DNA of 54,297 bases from JAJYTL01 sp046705265 (GCA_046705265.1 JBJKQL010000014.1:1-54297), one strand, 5' to 3'; shown: positions 17,430 to 26,127, counted from the stretch's first letter. Notes: a model not told the origin generated them from the letters alone. Program-made: numbers and translations.

Positions 17430-18302
17430 TCAGACATCTCCTGTCAAGATCGCCTCAGCCAGCGCTACGGTGCGCCTGGCCTCGACGACGTGAAGATTTT
17501 CGATCAATCGTCCGTCCACCACGACCACGCCCTTGCCTTCGGCCTTGGCCGCCTCGAATGCCGCTATGATCTTACGCGCGTCCGCGACTTCATGTTCGGA
17601 AGGCGCGAACGCGGCGTTGCAGGGCGCGATCTGTTTTGGATGGATCAGCGTCTTGCCGTCGAAGCCAAGTTCCAAGCCCTGGCGGCAGGCCGCGATGAAG
17701 CCTTCTTCGTCGGCAAGGTCGAGATGAACGCCGTCGAGAATGACAAGGCCGGCAGCCCGCGCCGCGAGCAGGCAACGCGACAGCGCCGTCAGCATCGGCA
17801 ACCGGCCTGACACATGGCGGGCGCGAAGTTCCGTGGCGAGATCGGATGTCCCCATCACCAGACAAGCGACGCGGGGGGAGGCAAAGGCAACATCCTCCAC
17901 ATGCAGGATACCGCGCGGCGTTTCCATCATGCACCAGAGCGCCGGCGCGGCGCCGACGGTGCGGCTGTCGATGAGCGCCAAGGCGGCCGCGACTTCAGCG
18001 GCGGTCTCGACTTTAGGCAATAAGATCGCGTCCGGACCGGCAGAGGCCGCGGCTGCGATGTCGGCTTCACCCCAAGGGGTTGTCAGCCCGTTGACCCGGA
18101 TGACGAGCTGGCGTCGTCCATAGCTGCCTGACTTGACGGCCATGACCGCCTGTTCGCGGGCGAGCGGCTTCGCATCCGGCGCTACGGCGTCCTCAAGATC
18201 AAAGATAAAGCCATCGGCCTTAAGCTCCTTGGCCTTTTCAAGGGCACGGGAATTGGCGGCCGGCATGTACAAGACGCTGCGCAGCGGACGAAGCTTGCTC
18301 AT
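17430..18302 (-). CDS. HpcH/HpaI aldolase family, CitE-like CoA-ester lyase
   Basis: A 290-residue TIM-barrel enzyme of the CitE/malyl-CoA lyase group. Members cleave or hydrolyse malyl-CoA-type esters with Mg2+. Visible are RSVLYMPAANSRALEKA, FDLEDAVAPDAK, the metal-binding Glu in MMETPRGI and Asp in MGTSDLATEL, and FDGKTLIHPKQI. The CitE-like lyase and the (3S)-malyl-CoA thioesterase cannot be told apart by eye. The ATG at 18302 has no clear ribosome-binding site; GTG at 18335, nine bases after GAAGG, is a real alternative and adds 11 residues. It sits upstream of sdhCDAB in the same direction. Confidence 0.82.
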   Translation of the reverse strand: MSKLRPLRSVLYMPAANSRALEKAKELKADGFIFDLEDAVAPDAKPLAREQAVMAVKSGSYGRRQLVIRVNGLTTPWGEADIAAAASAGPDAILLPKVETAAEVAAALALIDSRTVGAAPALWCMMETPRGILHVEDVAFASPRVACLVMGTSDLATELRARHVSGRLPMLTALSRCLLAARAAGLVILDGVHLDLADEEGFIAACRQGLELGFDGKTLIHPKQIAPCNAAFAPSEHEVADARKIIAAFEAAKAEGKGVVVVDGRLIENLHVVEARRTVALAEAILTGDV

Positions 18303-18625
18303 GGTGGGCGAGAAAATGGCAGTGGTTGGCGGCACGTTAACGGGCCTTCAATTGGGAACACCGACAAAAATGTTAAGAAACGGGCAAGATGCCCAGCTTC
18401 TCGGCCGCAGTATTGCGAAAAACCGCGAGGAAGCGAAGAACATTTAACGCAATAGCATCACAACACCCTGGTATTAGCGCGACAAAATCCAATATCGCCG
18501 GGCTTCCCTACGGCTTCCATAAATAATACGCATTGTCCTCCCTCGCAATTTTGCTACGATCCGCCGCCAGAATTTCTGATCGCAGTGGCCCGAAGATTGG
18601 GCAATGAGCGGCATGGGACAAGCGC
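18303..18625. other. Divergent intergenic region, 323 bp
   Basis: This lies between the CitE-like gene and the PAS protein, which are divergent, so it should hold both promoters. It is more AT-rich than its surroundings, with TTAA tetramers in the half nearest the CitE-like gene. No pair of TTAA boxes has the 7-base spacing of a CtrA site. No gene, RNA or terminator is evident. Confidence 0.5.
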
Positions 18626-19114
18626 ATGACGATGGCGGCGCAAGTTTGTCGGCCCGAATTTTCGTTTTTCGCGGATCACCTGAGCAACCCCTCGCTGCAT
18701 CTGATCATCGCCTATATGATGCGGAAGACCGATGCGAAGCGACTGCCGCGCCGGAGCGACATCGATCCGGCCGAAATCCCCGCACTTCTGCCGCACATCA
18801 TGCTGATTGACGTCCTCGGCTCACGGGAGAGGTTTCGCTTCCGGCTCATCGGCACGCACATCACCCGGGCAATCGGCGAAGACAACACCGGCCGTGACTT
18901 CCAAGACCTGCCGCGCGGCACGTTCCTTCCCTGGCTGCCCGCGATCTGCGAGCGCTGCGTCACCGAGCGGCAATTGCAGGAAGTTTGGGGCGATCTTCAT
19001 TGGGCCGGACAGCGCCAGGCCCTTGTGGAGGCCTTTTACATGCCGATGTCGAGCGATGGCGAGACTGTCGACATGATCTGCGGTGGCGTTGACTTGCGCC
19101 GCGTCGAAGGGTAG
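18626..19114 (+). CDS. PAS_5-type (DUF1457-like) PAS domain protein
   Basis: A 162-residue protein of the alphaproteobacterial PAS_5 family. It begins with a helix that ends WR/K-like (YMMRKTDAKRLPRRSDIDP), then PALLPHIMLIDVL and FRFRLIGTHITRAIGEDNTGRDF, the usual PAS core. There is no output domain, so it senses or binds something and acts through a partner. Nothing in the neighbourhood suggests which; asd is convergent with it. The ATG at 18626 is six bases before a second in-frame ATG that is equally possible. Confidence 0.75.
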   Translation: MTMAAQVCRPEFSFFADHLSNPSLHLIIAYMMRKTDAKRLPRRSDIDPAEIPALLPHIMLIDVLGSRERFRFRLIGTHITRAIGEDNTGRDFQDLPRGTFLPWLPAICERCVTERQLQEVWGDLHWAGQRQALVEAFYMPMSSDGETVDMICGGVDLRRVEG

Positions 19115-19129
19115 CCGGGACCGTGGCCG

Positions 19130-19158
19130 CCCGCCTCTTGATCTTGCGGCAAGGCGGG
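19130..19158. terminator. Hairpin between convergent PAS gene and asd
   Basis: CCCGCCT (19130-19136) pairs perfectly with AGGCGGG (19152-19158) across a 15-base loop. It lies between the stops of two convergent genes, so it could end transcription from both sides. There is no run of T on either strand, so it may only block or protect 3' ends. Confidence 0.3.
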
Positions 19159-19169
19159 AGACAGAGGCT

Positions 19170-20192
19170 TCAGGCGGCCTTCTGCATGTAGCGGGCGATC
19201 AGAACTTCAGCGATCTGCACCGCATTCAGCGCCGCCCCCTTGCGCAGATTGTCGGAGACGACCCAGAGCGCAAGACCGTTTTCCACCGTTACGTCCTCTC
19301 GAATGCGGCTCACGAATGTGGCGTAGTCGCCGACGCAGTCGATCGGCGTGACGTAGCCCCCAGGCTCGCGCCGGTCCACCACCATGATGCCGGGTGCGTT
19401 GCGCAGAATCTCGCGGGCCTCGTCGGCGGAAAGCGGCTTCTCGAACTCGATATTGATGGCTTCCGCGTGGCCAACGAAAACCGGCACACGGACACAGGTC
19501 GCCGTGAGCTTGATCTTGGGGTCGAGAATCTTCTTGGTCTCGACCACCATCTTCCATTCTTCGCGGGTATAGCCATCGTCAAGGAAGACATCAATCTGCG
19601 GCACCACGTTAAAGGCGATCTGCTTCGGAAAGTTTTTCGGCTCAATCGGATCGTTCACATAGATCGCGCGGGTCTGGTTGAAAAGCTCGTCCATCGCCGC
19701 ATTGCCGGCGCCAGACGTCGACTGATACGTGGAGACCACGACGCGGCGGATGGCCGCACGATCATGCAACGGCTTCAACGCCACGACGAGCTGCGCGGTT
19801 GAGCAGTTGGGGTTGGCGATGATGCCGCGCTTGCGATAGCCGGACATGGCATCGCCGTTGCACTCCGGTACGATCAGCGGAACGTCCGGGTCCATGCGAA
19901 AACAGCGGCTATTATCGATGACAACGGCCCCCTGTGCAGCCGCCTTCGGAGCCCATTCCCGCGCGGCTTCGGTGCCGGCAGAAAAGAGCGCGATATCGGT
20001 GCCGGCGAAATCGAAATCCTTCAGCGCCGAGACCTTGAGGCGACGCTCGCCGAGCGCTACCTCCTTACCGATCGACGCCGGCGACGCCAGGGCGATCACC
20101 TCCGCGGCCGGAAACTGGCGCTCGTGGAGGATGTTCAGCATTTCCCTGCCGACATTGCCGGTAGCGCCGACAACCGCGATCCGATAGCCCAT
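19170..20192 (-). CDS. asd: Aspartate-semialdehyde dehydrogenase
   Basis: A 340-residue NADP-dependent enzyme that makes aspartate semialdehyde, the branch point for lysine/diaminopimelate, threonine and methionine. It has an N-terminal Rossmann motif VVGATGNVGREML, the catalytic Cys130 in ANPNCSTAQ, STYQSTSGAG and a later RVPVFVGHAEA histidine. The window also contains dapF, which works further along the diaminopimelate branch. Its upstream region holds a promoter, a structured RNA and a terminator, so asd may be attenuated. Confidence 0.96.
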   Translation of the reverse strand: MGYRIAVVGATGNVGREMLNILHERQFPAAEVIALASPASIGKEVALGERRLKVSALKDFDFAGTDIALFSAGTEAAREWAPKAAAQGAVVIDNSRCFRMDPDVPLIVPECNGDAMSGYRKRGIIANPNCSTAQLVVALKPLHDRAAIRRVVVSTYQSTSGAGNAAMDELFNQTRAIYVNDPIEPKNFPKQIAFNVVPQIDVFLDDGYTREEWKMVVETKKILDPKIKLTATCVRVPVFVGHAEAINIEFEKPLSADEAREILRNAPGIMVVDRREPGGYVTPIDCVGDYATFVSRIREDVTVENGLALWVVSDNLRKGAALNAVQIAEVLIARYMQKAA

Positions 20193-20317
20193 CTACGACC
20201 CCTTTCGATTTTCGCACGCTAAATACTGCGCCGCGCTCCGCCAATCAAGGGGCTCGACGGCAAGAACGAACTCTTGTGGCGAAGAATCAGCCCAAAATCG
20301 GCGCCCTATGATACGAC

Positions 20318-20350
20318 AAAAGGGCGCGCGCCGAGCTGCGTCGCGCCCCT
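20318..20350 (-). terminator. Rho-independent terminator of the asd-upstream RNA
   Basis: On the minus strand GGGCGCG and CGCGCGCCC form a GC-rich stem around an ACGCAGCTCGG-type loop, followed at once by TTTT (20321-20318). This is the classic shape of an intrinsic terminator. It lies between the promoter at 20452-20480 and the asd start at 20192. Confidence 0.6.
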
Positions 20351-20446
20351 GATGTCGGCACCCCGGCGACCACTCGGGTCCTCCGGGACCAGCCACCCGC
20401 TGGGAGCAGGCGGTCTAACGCCCGATGCATAAGGCAGAGCGGGGCA
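20318..20446 (-). ncRNA. Candidate structured small RNA upstream of asd
   Basis: A stretch of about 129 bases without a credible protein has a near-consensus promoter at one end and an intrinsic terminator at the other. Its centre folds as a hairpin, GGTCC-CGGA-GGACC, extended by a GGTGGCT/GGTCGCC helix with three wobbles and a bulge. A GCCCC near the 5' end can pair with GGGGC near 20342-20347, so the whole could be a rod with an internal bubble, as in 6S RNA. It lacks the GGAAG and AGCAG motif of SRP RNA. Either it is a free small RNA or it is a leader that attenuates asd, which starts 125 bases after the T-run. The 6S idea is only a resemblance. Confidence 0.55.
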
Positions 20447-20451
20447 TTGCA

Positions 20452-20480
20452 AATATGGGGAGCCGGCAGAGCAGTGTCAA
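20452..20480 (-). promoter_or_regulatory. Strong sigma70 promoter for the asd-upstream RNA
   Basis: On the minus strand a perfect -35 box TTGACA (20480-20475) is followed by exactly 17 bases and a -10 box CATATT (20457-20452, four of six matches). Transcription would start near 20446. It is the best promoter-like pair found in the window and supports an active transcript towards asd. Confidence 0.55.
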
Positions 20481-20617
20481 TTGGTGGTTTCCCCTACCTC
20501 GCGCAGGACCGCGGTGGTAGACTTGTGTCCTACGCCGCTCCGCCGCCACGGCCCGAAAATTTCAGATCCGCCATCGCCGGGTCCCGTCCGTCGTATTTCA
20601 TGAGGAGGCCAAGCGAC

Positions 20618-21235
20618 ATGCCAAGGATCGAGTTCTTTTTCGATTGTTCGAGTCCTTGGACCTATCTCGCCTTTCATCGCATCCAGCCCCTTGCAGCCGA
20701 GTTCGGCGTCCCGATTGAGTGGAAACCGATCCTGGTCGGCGGGGTATTCAATGCCATCAACCCAAGCGTCTATCAGAGCCGCGACAATCCCGTCGCCGCG
20801 AAAGCCGCCTATACGGAAAAAGACCTGCAGGACTGGGCGCGGCATACCGGTCTTCGAATCAGATGGAAGCCGACGGTGTTTCCGGTCAATAGCGTCAAGG
20901 CCATGCGCGGCTGCTTGGTCGCGGGCGAGAAAGGGACCACGGTCCTCTTCGCTCGTGCCGTCTTCGAGGCCTATTGGAGCGATGATCAGGACATCTCTCA
21001 AGATGACGTGCTGACCAAAATTTGCGAGCGTGTCGGAATTGACCCCAAACTTTTTTTCACGCGCATCAATGATCAGACTATCAAGGATCAACTCCACGCC
21101 AATACCGACGAGCTGATCCGCCGTGGCGGTTTCGGCTCACCAACGATCTTCATCGGCGACGACATGTATTTCGGCAACGATCGCCTGCCGCTGGTGCGGG
21201 ATGCTCTGGCTAAGAACCAGGCCGGGGCCCGTTGA
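20618..21235 (+). CDS. DsbA-fold 2-hydroxychromene-2-carboxylate isomerase family protein
   Basis: A 205-residue protein of the kappa-class glutathione-transferase/NahD group. It has FFFDCSSPWTYLAFHRI at the N-terminus, where a Ser replaces the thioredoxin cysteine, and the C-terminal GGFGSPTIFIGDDMYFGNDRL. NahD isomerises a chromene in naphthalene breakdown, but many relatives are of unknown role and may be glutathione-dependent. The ATG at 20618 has a strong TGAGGAGG site; upstream in-frame codons are not needed. It may be linked to aromatic catabolism like the box genes, but it is 14 kb away. Confidence 0.82.
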   Translation: MPRIEFFFDCSSPWTYLAFHRIQPLAAEFGVPIEWKPILVGGVFNAINPSVYQSRDNPVAAKAAYTEKDLQDWARHTGLRIRWKPTVFPVNSVKAMRGCLVAGEKGTTVLFARAVFEAYWSDDQDISQDDVLTKICERVGIDPKLFFTRINDQTIKDQLHANTDELIRRGGFGSPTIFIGDDMYFGNDRLPLVRDALAKNQAGAR

Positions 21236-21570
21236 AGACGATCGGCGGACAGGTTAAGGCAGGAACCGCCGGGGCGCTGTTTGAGAACGATACCTTTTCG
21301 GACTTGCGCGCTTCGTCCCTGCCGCATCGAGCTTGGCTTCGGGCCCTTGCGCCTCGGAGTAATGTCGCTTCGGATTGAGCCGGTCCAGCCCGCGGACTCT
21401 GCCTCGCCCCAAGCGAATAGAGCGCGTTTCGTGTTTCATAGCAAACCGACTTGCGCCGCCCGCCGCTCTAGAACGCTTTACGCTCCCTTTCGCTCACGGA
21501 AACCACTTCGTTTCTTTGTGGAAGGAGCCCCTTTGCCCGGCGAGATTATTCCGCCTGGCCGAATGTTACT
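21236..21570. other. Intergenic region between convergent genes, 335 bp
   Basis: This lies between the 3' ends of the isomerase gene and leuB. Short open frames on both strands have no recognisable domain and no ribosome-binding site. There is no tRNA, no clear terminator with a T-run and no inverted repeat long enough for an insertion sequence remnant. I see nothing I can name here. Confidence 0.5.
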
Positions 21571-22683
21571 CTAGGCGGCCAGCCGATCGAGCGCCAGAAG
21601 GATTGAATCGCCCATCACGCTGGTCGAAACCCGAGCGGTGCCCTTTTGCATGATGTCGGCTGTACGAAGACCGTCGGCAAGCACCTTTTTCACGCCCGCC
21701 TCGACGAGATCGGCCTCTTCCGGCATATCGAAACTGTAGCGAAGTGCCATCGCGAAGCTCAGCATCATCGCGATCGGGTTGGCGACGTCTTGTCCGGTGA
21801 TGTCCGGTGCCGAGCCATGCACAGGCTCATAAAGCGCGCGACGGTGGCCACTCTCATCGGCACCACCGAGGGAAGCCGACGGCAGCATGCCGAGCGAGCC
21901 GGTCAGCATCGCCGCTTCGTCGGAAAGGATGTCGCCGAATAGGTTATCCGTGACGATGACGTCGAACTGCTTCGGGTTGCGGACGAGTTGCATGGCGCAG
22001 TTGTCAGCGTAGATGTGATCGAGTTTGACATCGGGAAACGCCTCGTCATGCACTTTCTGCACCTCCTCGCGCCAAAGGATGCCGGATTCCATGACATTCG
22101 CCTTCTCCGCTGAGGTGACGTGGCCGCGGCGTTTGCGCGCGAGTTCGAAGGCGACGCGCGCGACGCGCTGGATCTCCGGCGTGGTATAGACTTGGGTGTT
22201 GATGCCGCGGCGAGTGCCGTCCGGTAAAACCGTGATGCCGCGCGGTTCGCCAAAATAGACGCCGCCCGTGAGCTCACGCAAGATCAGGATATCGAGGCCC
22301 TCCACCACTTCGCGCTTCAGCGTGGAGGCTTCGGCCAGCGCCTCGAAGCAAATCGCGGGCCTGAGATTGGCGAAAAGGCCGAGCTCCTTGCGCAGCCGCA
22401 GCAGGCCGCGCTCAGGCTTGCGCTCGAAGTCGACATCGTCCCACTTCGGCCCGCCAACGGCGCCGAGCAGCACGGCATCGACGGAAAGCGCCTTTTCCAG
22501 CGTGGCCTCGGCAAGCGGTACGCCATGAACGTCAATCGCAGCCCCGCCAACCAAGTCTTCGTCGATATCGAAATGAACGGCACGCCGGCGATCCATCCAA
22601 TCGACTACCCGTTTTACCTGGTTCATCACCTCGGGCCCGATTCCATCGCCCGGAAGGAGCAAAAGAGATTTATTGGCGGCCAT
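21571..22683 (-). CDS. leuB: 3-isopropylmalate dehydrogenase
   Basis: A 370-residue NAD-dependent enzyme that oxidises and decarboxylates 3-isopropylmalate in leucine synthesis. LLLPGDGIGPEVM opens the protein. The substrate arginines lie in ERGLLRLRKELGLFANLRP, and the metal-binding Asp residues lie in the DNLFGDILSDEAAM block. A late HGSAPDITGQDVANP binds NAD. The ATG at 22683 is preferred to a TTG nine bases upstream, which would abut the GAAGGA site. It is last of leuC-leuD-leuB. Confidence 0.97.
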   Translation of the reverse strand: MAANKSLLLLPGDGIGPEVMNQVKRVVDWMDRRRAVHFDIDEDLVGGAAIDVHGVPLAEATLEKALSVDAVLLGAVGGPKWDDVDFERKPERGLLRLRKELGLFANLRPAICFEALAEASTLKREVVEGLDILILRELTGGVYFGEPRGITVLPDGTRRGINTQVYTTPEIQRVARVAFELARKRRGHVTSAEKANVMESGILWREEVQKVHDEAFPDVKLDHIYADNCAMQLVRNPKQFDVIVTDNLFGDILSDEAAMLTGSLGMLPSASLGGADESGHRRALYEPVHGSAPDITGQDVANPIAMMLSFAMALRYSFDMPEEADLVEAGVKKVLADGLRTADIMQKGTARVSTSVMGDSILLALDRLAA

Positions 22684-22724
22684 GGTCCGCAATCCTTCTT
22701 CTATCTATCACCAACTTGAAAGGC

Positions 22725-23336
22725 TCAACGATACAGCCAGGGCTGCTCGGCTCGCTGCCGACGCTCGAAATCATCGATCACGGCCGCCTTCTGCAACGTC
22801 CGGCCAATGTCGTCGAGGCCGTTCAGCAGGCTCTGCTTGCGAACGGGGTCGATGTCGAACGTTGTCGTCTTGCCGTCCGGCCCGATGATCTCCTGGCGGT
22901 CAAGGTCTATCGTAAAGATTGCGTTGGCGCCAAGCTCGGCCTCCGCCATCAGACGTTCCACGTCCTGTTTTGGTAGCTTGATTGGCAGAATGCCGTTCTT
23001 GAAGCAGTTGTTGTAGAAGATATCCGCGAACGACGACGAAATCACGCAGCGGATGCCATAATCGAGCAGCGCCCATGGCGCGTGCTCGCGGCTCGAGCCA
23101 CAGCCGAAGTTATCGCCGGCAATGATGATCTTAGCGTTGCGATAAGCCGGCTTGTTCAGCACGAAGCTCGGGATCTCGGCACCGTCCGGGGTGTAGCGCA
23201 ACTCGTCGAAGAGATGCTTTCCAAGCCCGGTGCGGGTAATGGTTTTGAGGAACTGTTTCGGAATCAGCTTATCGGTATCGATATTGACCATCGGCATCGG
23301 GGCCGCCGTTCCGGTCAGGGTGCTAAATTTCTCCAT
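22725..23336 (-). CDS. leuD: 3-isopropylmalate dehydratase small subunit
   Basis: A 203-residue subunit that closes the active site of isopropylmalate isomerase. The family block NIDTDKLIPKQFLKTI and the GCGSSREHAPWAL motif are present. The ATG at 23336 follows GGAGG by eight bases; the frame continues upstream to 23417 without family character. It lies about 110 bp after leuC and 40 bp before leuB, on one strand. Confidence 0.96.
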   Translation of the reverse strand: MEKFSTLTGTAAPMPMVNIDTDKLIPKQFLKTITRTGLGKHLFDELRYTPDGAEIPSFVLNKPAYRNAKIIIAGDNFGCGSSREHAPWALLDYGIRCVISSSFADIFYNNCFKNGILPIKLPKQDVERLMAEAELGANAIFTIDLDRQEIIGPDGKTTTFDIDPVRKQSLLNGLDDIGRTLQKAAVIDDFERRQRAEQPWLYR

Positions 23337-23449
23337 ATCCGCGAACCTCCACACGTCCGAATTCGCTTCCCCGGCCAGCGGCGATGATGGTCCGGCCGAG
23401 ATTTGACGCGACAGCACGGGCCAAGGTGTGCCCCACTACGGGCCAAGTC

Positions 23450-24859
23450 TTAGAGCAGATCACGCACATCGGCGAGATGACCCGAAATCGCCGCCGCCGC
23501 CGCCATGGCCGGGCTCACGAGGTGGGTACGCCCGCCGCGCCCCTGCCGGCCTTCGAAATTGCGGTTCGAGGTCGAGGCGCAACGCTCGCCCGGCATCAGC
23601 TTGTCGGCATTCATTGCAAGACACATCGAACAACCCGCGTCGCGCCATTCGAACCCGGCTTCGAGGAAAATCTTGTCGAGCCCTTCCTCCTCCGCCTGAT
23701 GTTTCACCAAGCCCGAGCCCGGAACCACCATGGCCCCAACGTGGGACGCCACCTTGCGGCCTCTGGCGATCACCGCGGCGGCGCGCAGGTCTTCGATCCG
23801 GCTGTTGGTGCAGGAGCCAATAAAGACTCGGTCGATGCCAATATCCTGAAGCCTGGTTCCGGATTTGAGGCCCATGTACTCAAGAGAGCGCTCGAGTGCG
23901 GCCCGCCGCGCCGCGTCTGGCTCATTGGCGGGATCGGGAACAATACCGGTAATCGGCAGCGCATCCTGCGGGCTGGTGCCCCAGGTGACCTGAGGCGCGA
24001 TCTGCGCGCCATCGATCGCCACCGTCATGTCGTAGACGGCGCCGGGATCACTCACCAATGTCCGCCAATAGGCCACTGCCTGCTCAAACGCACCCGCCTT
24101 CGGGGCCATCGGGCGGCCCTTGAGATAGTCGAAAGTGGTTTCGTCAGGCGCGATCAGGCCGGCACGGGCGCCCGCCTCGATCGACATGTTGCAGACGGTC
24201 ATACGGCCTTCCATCGACAGGCTCCGGATCGCTTCACCGGTATATTCGATGACGTGCCCTGTGCCGCCTGCCGTGCCGATGTGGCCGATCACGGCGAGGA
24301 TCAGATCCTTCGCACCGACGCCAGGCTGCAACGAGCCGGAGACGTCGATTTTCAAGTTCTTCGCCCGCGACTGCGCCAGCGTCTGAGTGGCAAGCACGTG
24401 TTCGACCTCGGAGGTGCCGATGCCAAATGCAAGGGCCCCGAACGCCCCATGGGTCGCGGTGTGGGAATCGCCACACACAATTGTCATGCCGGGTTGCGTC
24501 AGCCCCTGCTCCGGCCCAATGACATGCACGATGCCTTGGCGGATGTCATTCATGCTGAAATAGGGAATGCCGAACTCGGCACAGTTCAGGGTCAGGGTTT
24601 CGACTTGACGCAGACTCTCCGGATCAGTGATGCCCTTGGCGCGATCGGCGGTTGGCACGTTGTGATCGGCAACGGCCAGGGTCGCGTCAGGGCGATGGAC
24701 GCGGCGACCGGCGGTGCGCAGGCCATCGAACGCCTGCGGGCTTGTGACTTCGTGCACCAGATGGCAATCGATATAGATCAGCGCATCGCCGCCGTCCTTC
24801 TCGTTCGCCACCAGGTGGGAACCCCAAATCTTGTCATAAAGGGTACGAGGCTTGGACAT
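23450..24859 (-). CDS. leuC: 3-isopropylmalate dehydratase large subunit
   Basis: A 469-residue aconitase-family subunit carrying the [4Fe-4S] cluster. Ligands are the Cys in GSCTNSR and the two in CSMC near the C-terminus, and CGDSHTATHGAFG is the usual substrate loop. The ATG at 24859 is nine bases after AGGA; the TTG at 24868 directly abuts that site and is rejected. It lies about 55 bp after rplS in the same direction, which is the normal order in many alphaproteobacteria. Confidence 0.97.
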   Translation of the reverse strand: MSKPRTLYDKIWGSHLVANEKDGGDALIYIDCHLVHEVTSPQAFDGLRTAGRRVHRPDATLAVADHNVPTADRAKGITDPESLRQVETLTLNCAEFGIPYFSMNDIRQGIVHVIGPEQGLTQPGMTIVCGDSHTATHGAFGALAFGIGTSEVEHVLATQTLAQSRAKNLKIDVSGSLQPGVGAKDLILAVIGHIGTAGGTGHVIEYTGEAIRSLSMEGRMTVCNMSIEAGARAGLIAPDETTFDYLKGRPMAPKAGAFEQAVAYWRTLVSDPGAVYDMTVAIDGAQIAPQVTWGTSPQDALPITGIVPDPANEPDAARRAALERSLEYMGLKSGTRLQDIGIDRVFIGSCTNSRIEDLRAAAVIARGRKVASHVGAMVVPGSGLVKHQAEEEGLDKIFLEAGFEWRDAGCSMCLAMNADKLMPGERCASTSNRNFEGRQGRGGRTHLVSPAMAAAAAISGHLADVRDLL

Positions 24860-24915
24860 CTCAACCAATCCTAACAGTTAGCCGCCGGCGCGCTCCGGCA
24901 AACGTGCGCGCGGGA

Positions 24916-25311
24916 TTACGCCTCCGCGGGCGCCTTGCCGCCGCTCCGCCGATCATCGCGCTTTTCGGTGATGCGGGCCGCCTTGCCACTCAAGCCGCGA
25001 AGATAATAAAGCTTGGCGCGGCGGACCGCGCCGCGGCGAACCACGGTGATCGATTCGATGCGCGGCGAATAGAGCGGAAAGATGCGCTCGACGCCTTCAC
25101 CGTAGGAAATCTTGCGCACCGTGAAGGAGGAATTAAGGCCGCGATTCGAACGCGCGATGCACACGCCTTCGAAAGCCTGAAGCCGCTCGCGGCTACCCTC
25201 TACCACGCGCACGTTGATTTTCAGCGTATCGCCAGGCGCGAAGACCGGTATAGAACGCTTTGCGGTCAACGCCGCGATTTGTTTGCTCTCGATTTCGCTG
25301 ATGATCGTCAT
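24916..25311 (-). CDS. rplS: 50S ribosomal protein L19
   Basis: A 131-residue ribosomal protein at the 30S-50S interface. PVFAPGDTLKINVRVVEG, RLQAFEGVCIARSNRG and the FPLYSPRIESI motif are diagnostic. The C-terminal tail after KAARITEKR is charged and about 12 residues longer than in E. coli, as is common in this class. It follows trmD by 100 bp and precedes leuC. Confidence 0.97.
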   Translation of the reverse strand: MTIISEIESKQIAALTAKRSIPVFAPGDTLKINVRVVEGSRERLQAFEGVCIARSNRGLNSSFTVRKISYGEGVERIFPLYSPRIESITVVRRGAVRRAKLYYLRGLSGKAARITEKRDDRRSGGKAPAEA

Positions 25312-25410
25312 GGCTTTACCTTGGCCTTCCCGGGCGCCTTCATCTCGGAGCCCTGTCTTTCGTTGATCTCGACCGACGTTTGTGTTCCGCCCGATGGCTT
25401 CGATCCGTTT

Positions 25411-26127
25411 TCATCCCGACCGGCGCTCATCCTGACGCCCGCGATAGCGGCGCCAAAGGTCGGGCCGCCGCTTACGCGTCAGTGTTTCTGCCGCCGCTTG
25501 TCGCCACGCGGCGACAAGCGCGTGATCGCCCTCAAGCAACACTTCCGGTACCGCGCGGCCTTCCCACGTCCTCGGCCGCGTGTACTGGGGATATTCGAGA
25601 AGCCCGGCCGCGAAACTTTCCTCGGCAAGCGAGCCTGGTTCGCCGACCACCCCCGGCAAGAGCCGCACCGCCGCCTCGAGAAGCGCCATCGCCGCGACCT
25701 CGCCGCCCGAGAGAACCACATCGCCGATGCTGACCTCGGTCAGGCCGCGTGCTTCAAGAACGCGTTCATCCACTCCTTCAAACCGTCCGCACACCAAAAG
25801 GACACCCGGTCCTCCCGCCAATTCGCGCGCAAACCCCTGGTCGAAAGGTCTGCCCCGCGGGCTCATATAAAGCCGCGGCCCGACCGCCCCCGCTGCATCG
25901 ATGGCCCGGGCCAACACATCGGCGCGCATCACCATGCCTGGACCGCCGCCGAAAGGACTACCGTCAACGGTCCGGTGTTTATCGCCCGCGAAGGCCCGAA
26001 TGTCCACTGTTTCCAACGTCCACAAGCCTTTGGCGAGCGCCTTGCCGATCAGGCTCGCGCCAAGCGGCCCGGGGAACACCTCGGGAAAAAGGCTCAATAC
26101 AGTGGCATGCCACGGGACCCCGCTCAC
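25411..26127 (-). CDS. trmD: tRNA (guanine37-N1)-methyltransferase
   Basis: A 238-residue SPOUT methyltransferase that makes m1G37 and prevents frameshifting. The knot region has DYVLSGGEVA-like VVLSGGEVAAMAL and LPGVVGEPGSLAEESF, and PFGGGPGMVM lies upstream. The start is GTG at 26127, overlapping the rimM stop as GTGA, so the two are translationally coupled. The product then begins SGVPWHATVLSLFPE, matching TrmD. Confidence 0.96.
   Translation of the reverse strand: MSGVPWHATVLSLFPEVFPGPLGASLIGKALAKGLWTLETVDIRAFAGDKHRTVDGSPFGGGPGMVMRADVLARAIDAAGAVGPRLYMSPRGRPFDQGFARELAGGPGVLLVCGRFEGVDERVLEARGLTEVSIGDVVLSGGEVAAMALLEAAVRLLPGVVGEPGSLAEESFAAGLLEYPQYTRPRTWEGRAVPEVLLEGDHALVAAWRQAAAETLTRKRRPDLWRRYRGRQDERRSG

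Noticed and set aside
18303..18450. CtrA binding sites
   Set aside because: Several TTAA tetramers occur, but none are paired at the 7-base spacing of TTAA-N7-TTAA.
20318..20446. SRP (4.5S) RNA gene near ffh and ftsY
   Set aside because: Neither strand has the conserved GGAAG/AGCAG symmetric-loop motif and GNRA tip of SRP RNA domain IV, so the RNA upstream of asd is not called ffs.
21236..21570. Small gene or mobile-element remnant between the isomerase gene and leuB
   Set aside because: Short frames on both strands lack domains and ribosome-binding sites, and there are no terminal repeats.
23384..24874. Open frame of about 500 codons opposite leuC
   Set aside because: It mirrors leuC codon for codon and carries no motif; leuC is certain.
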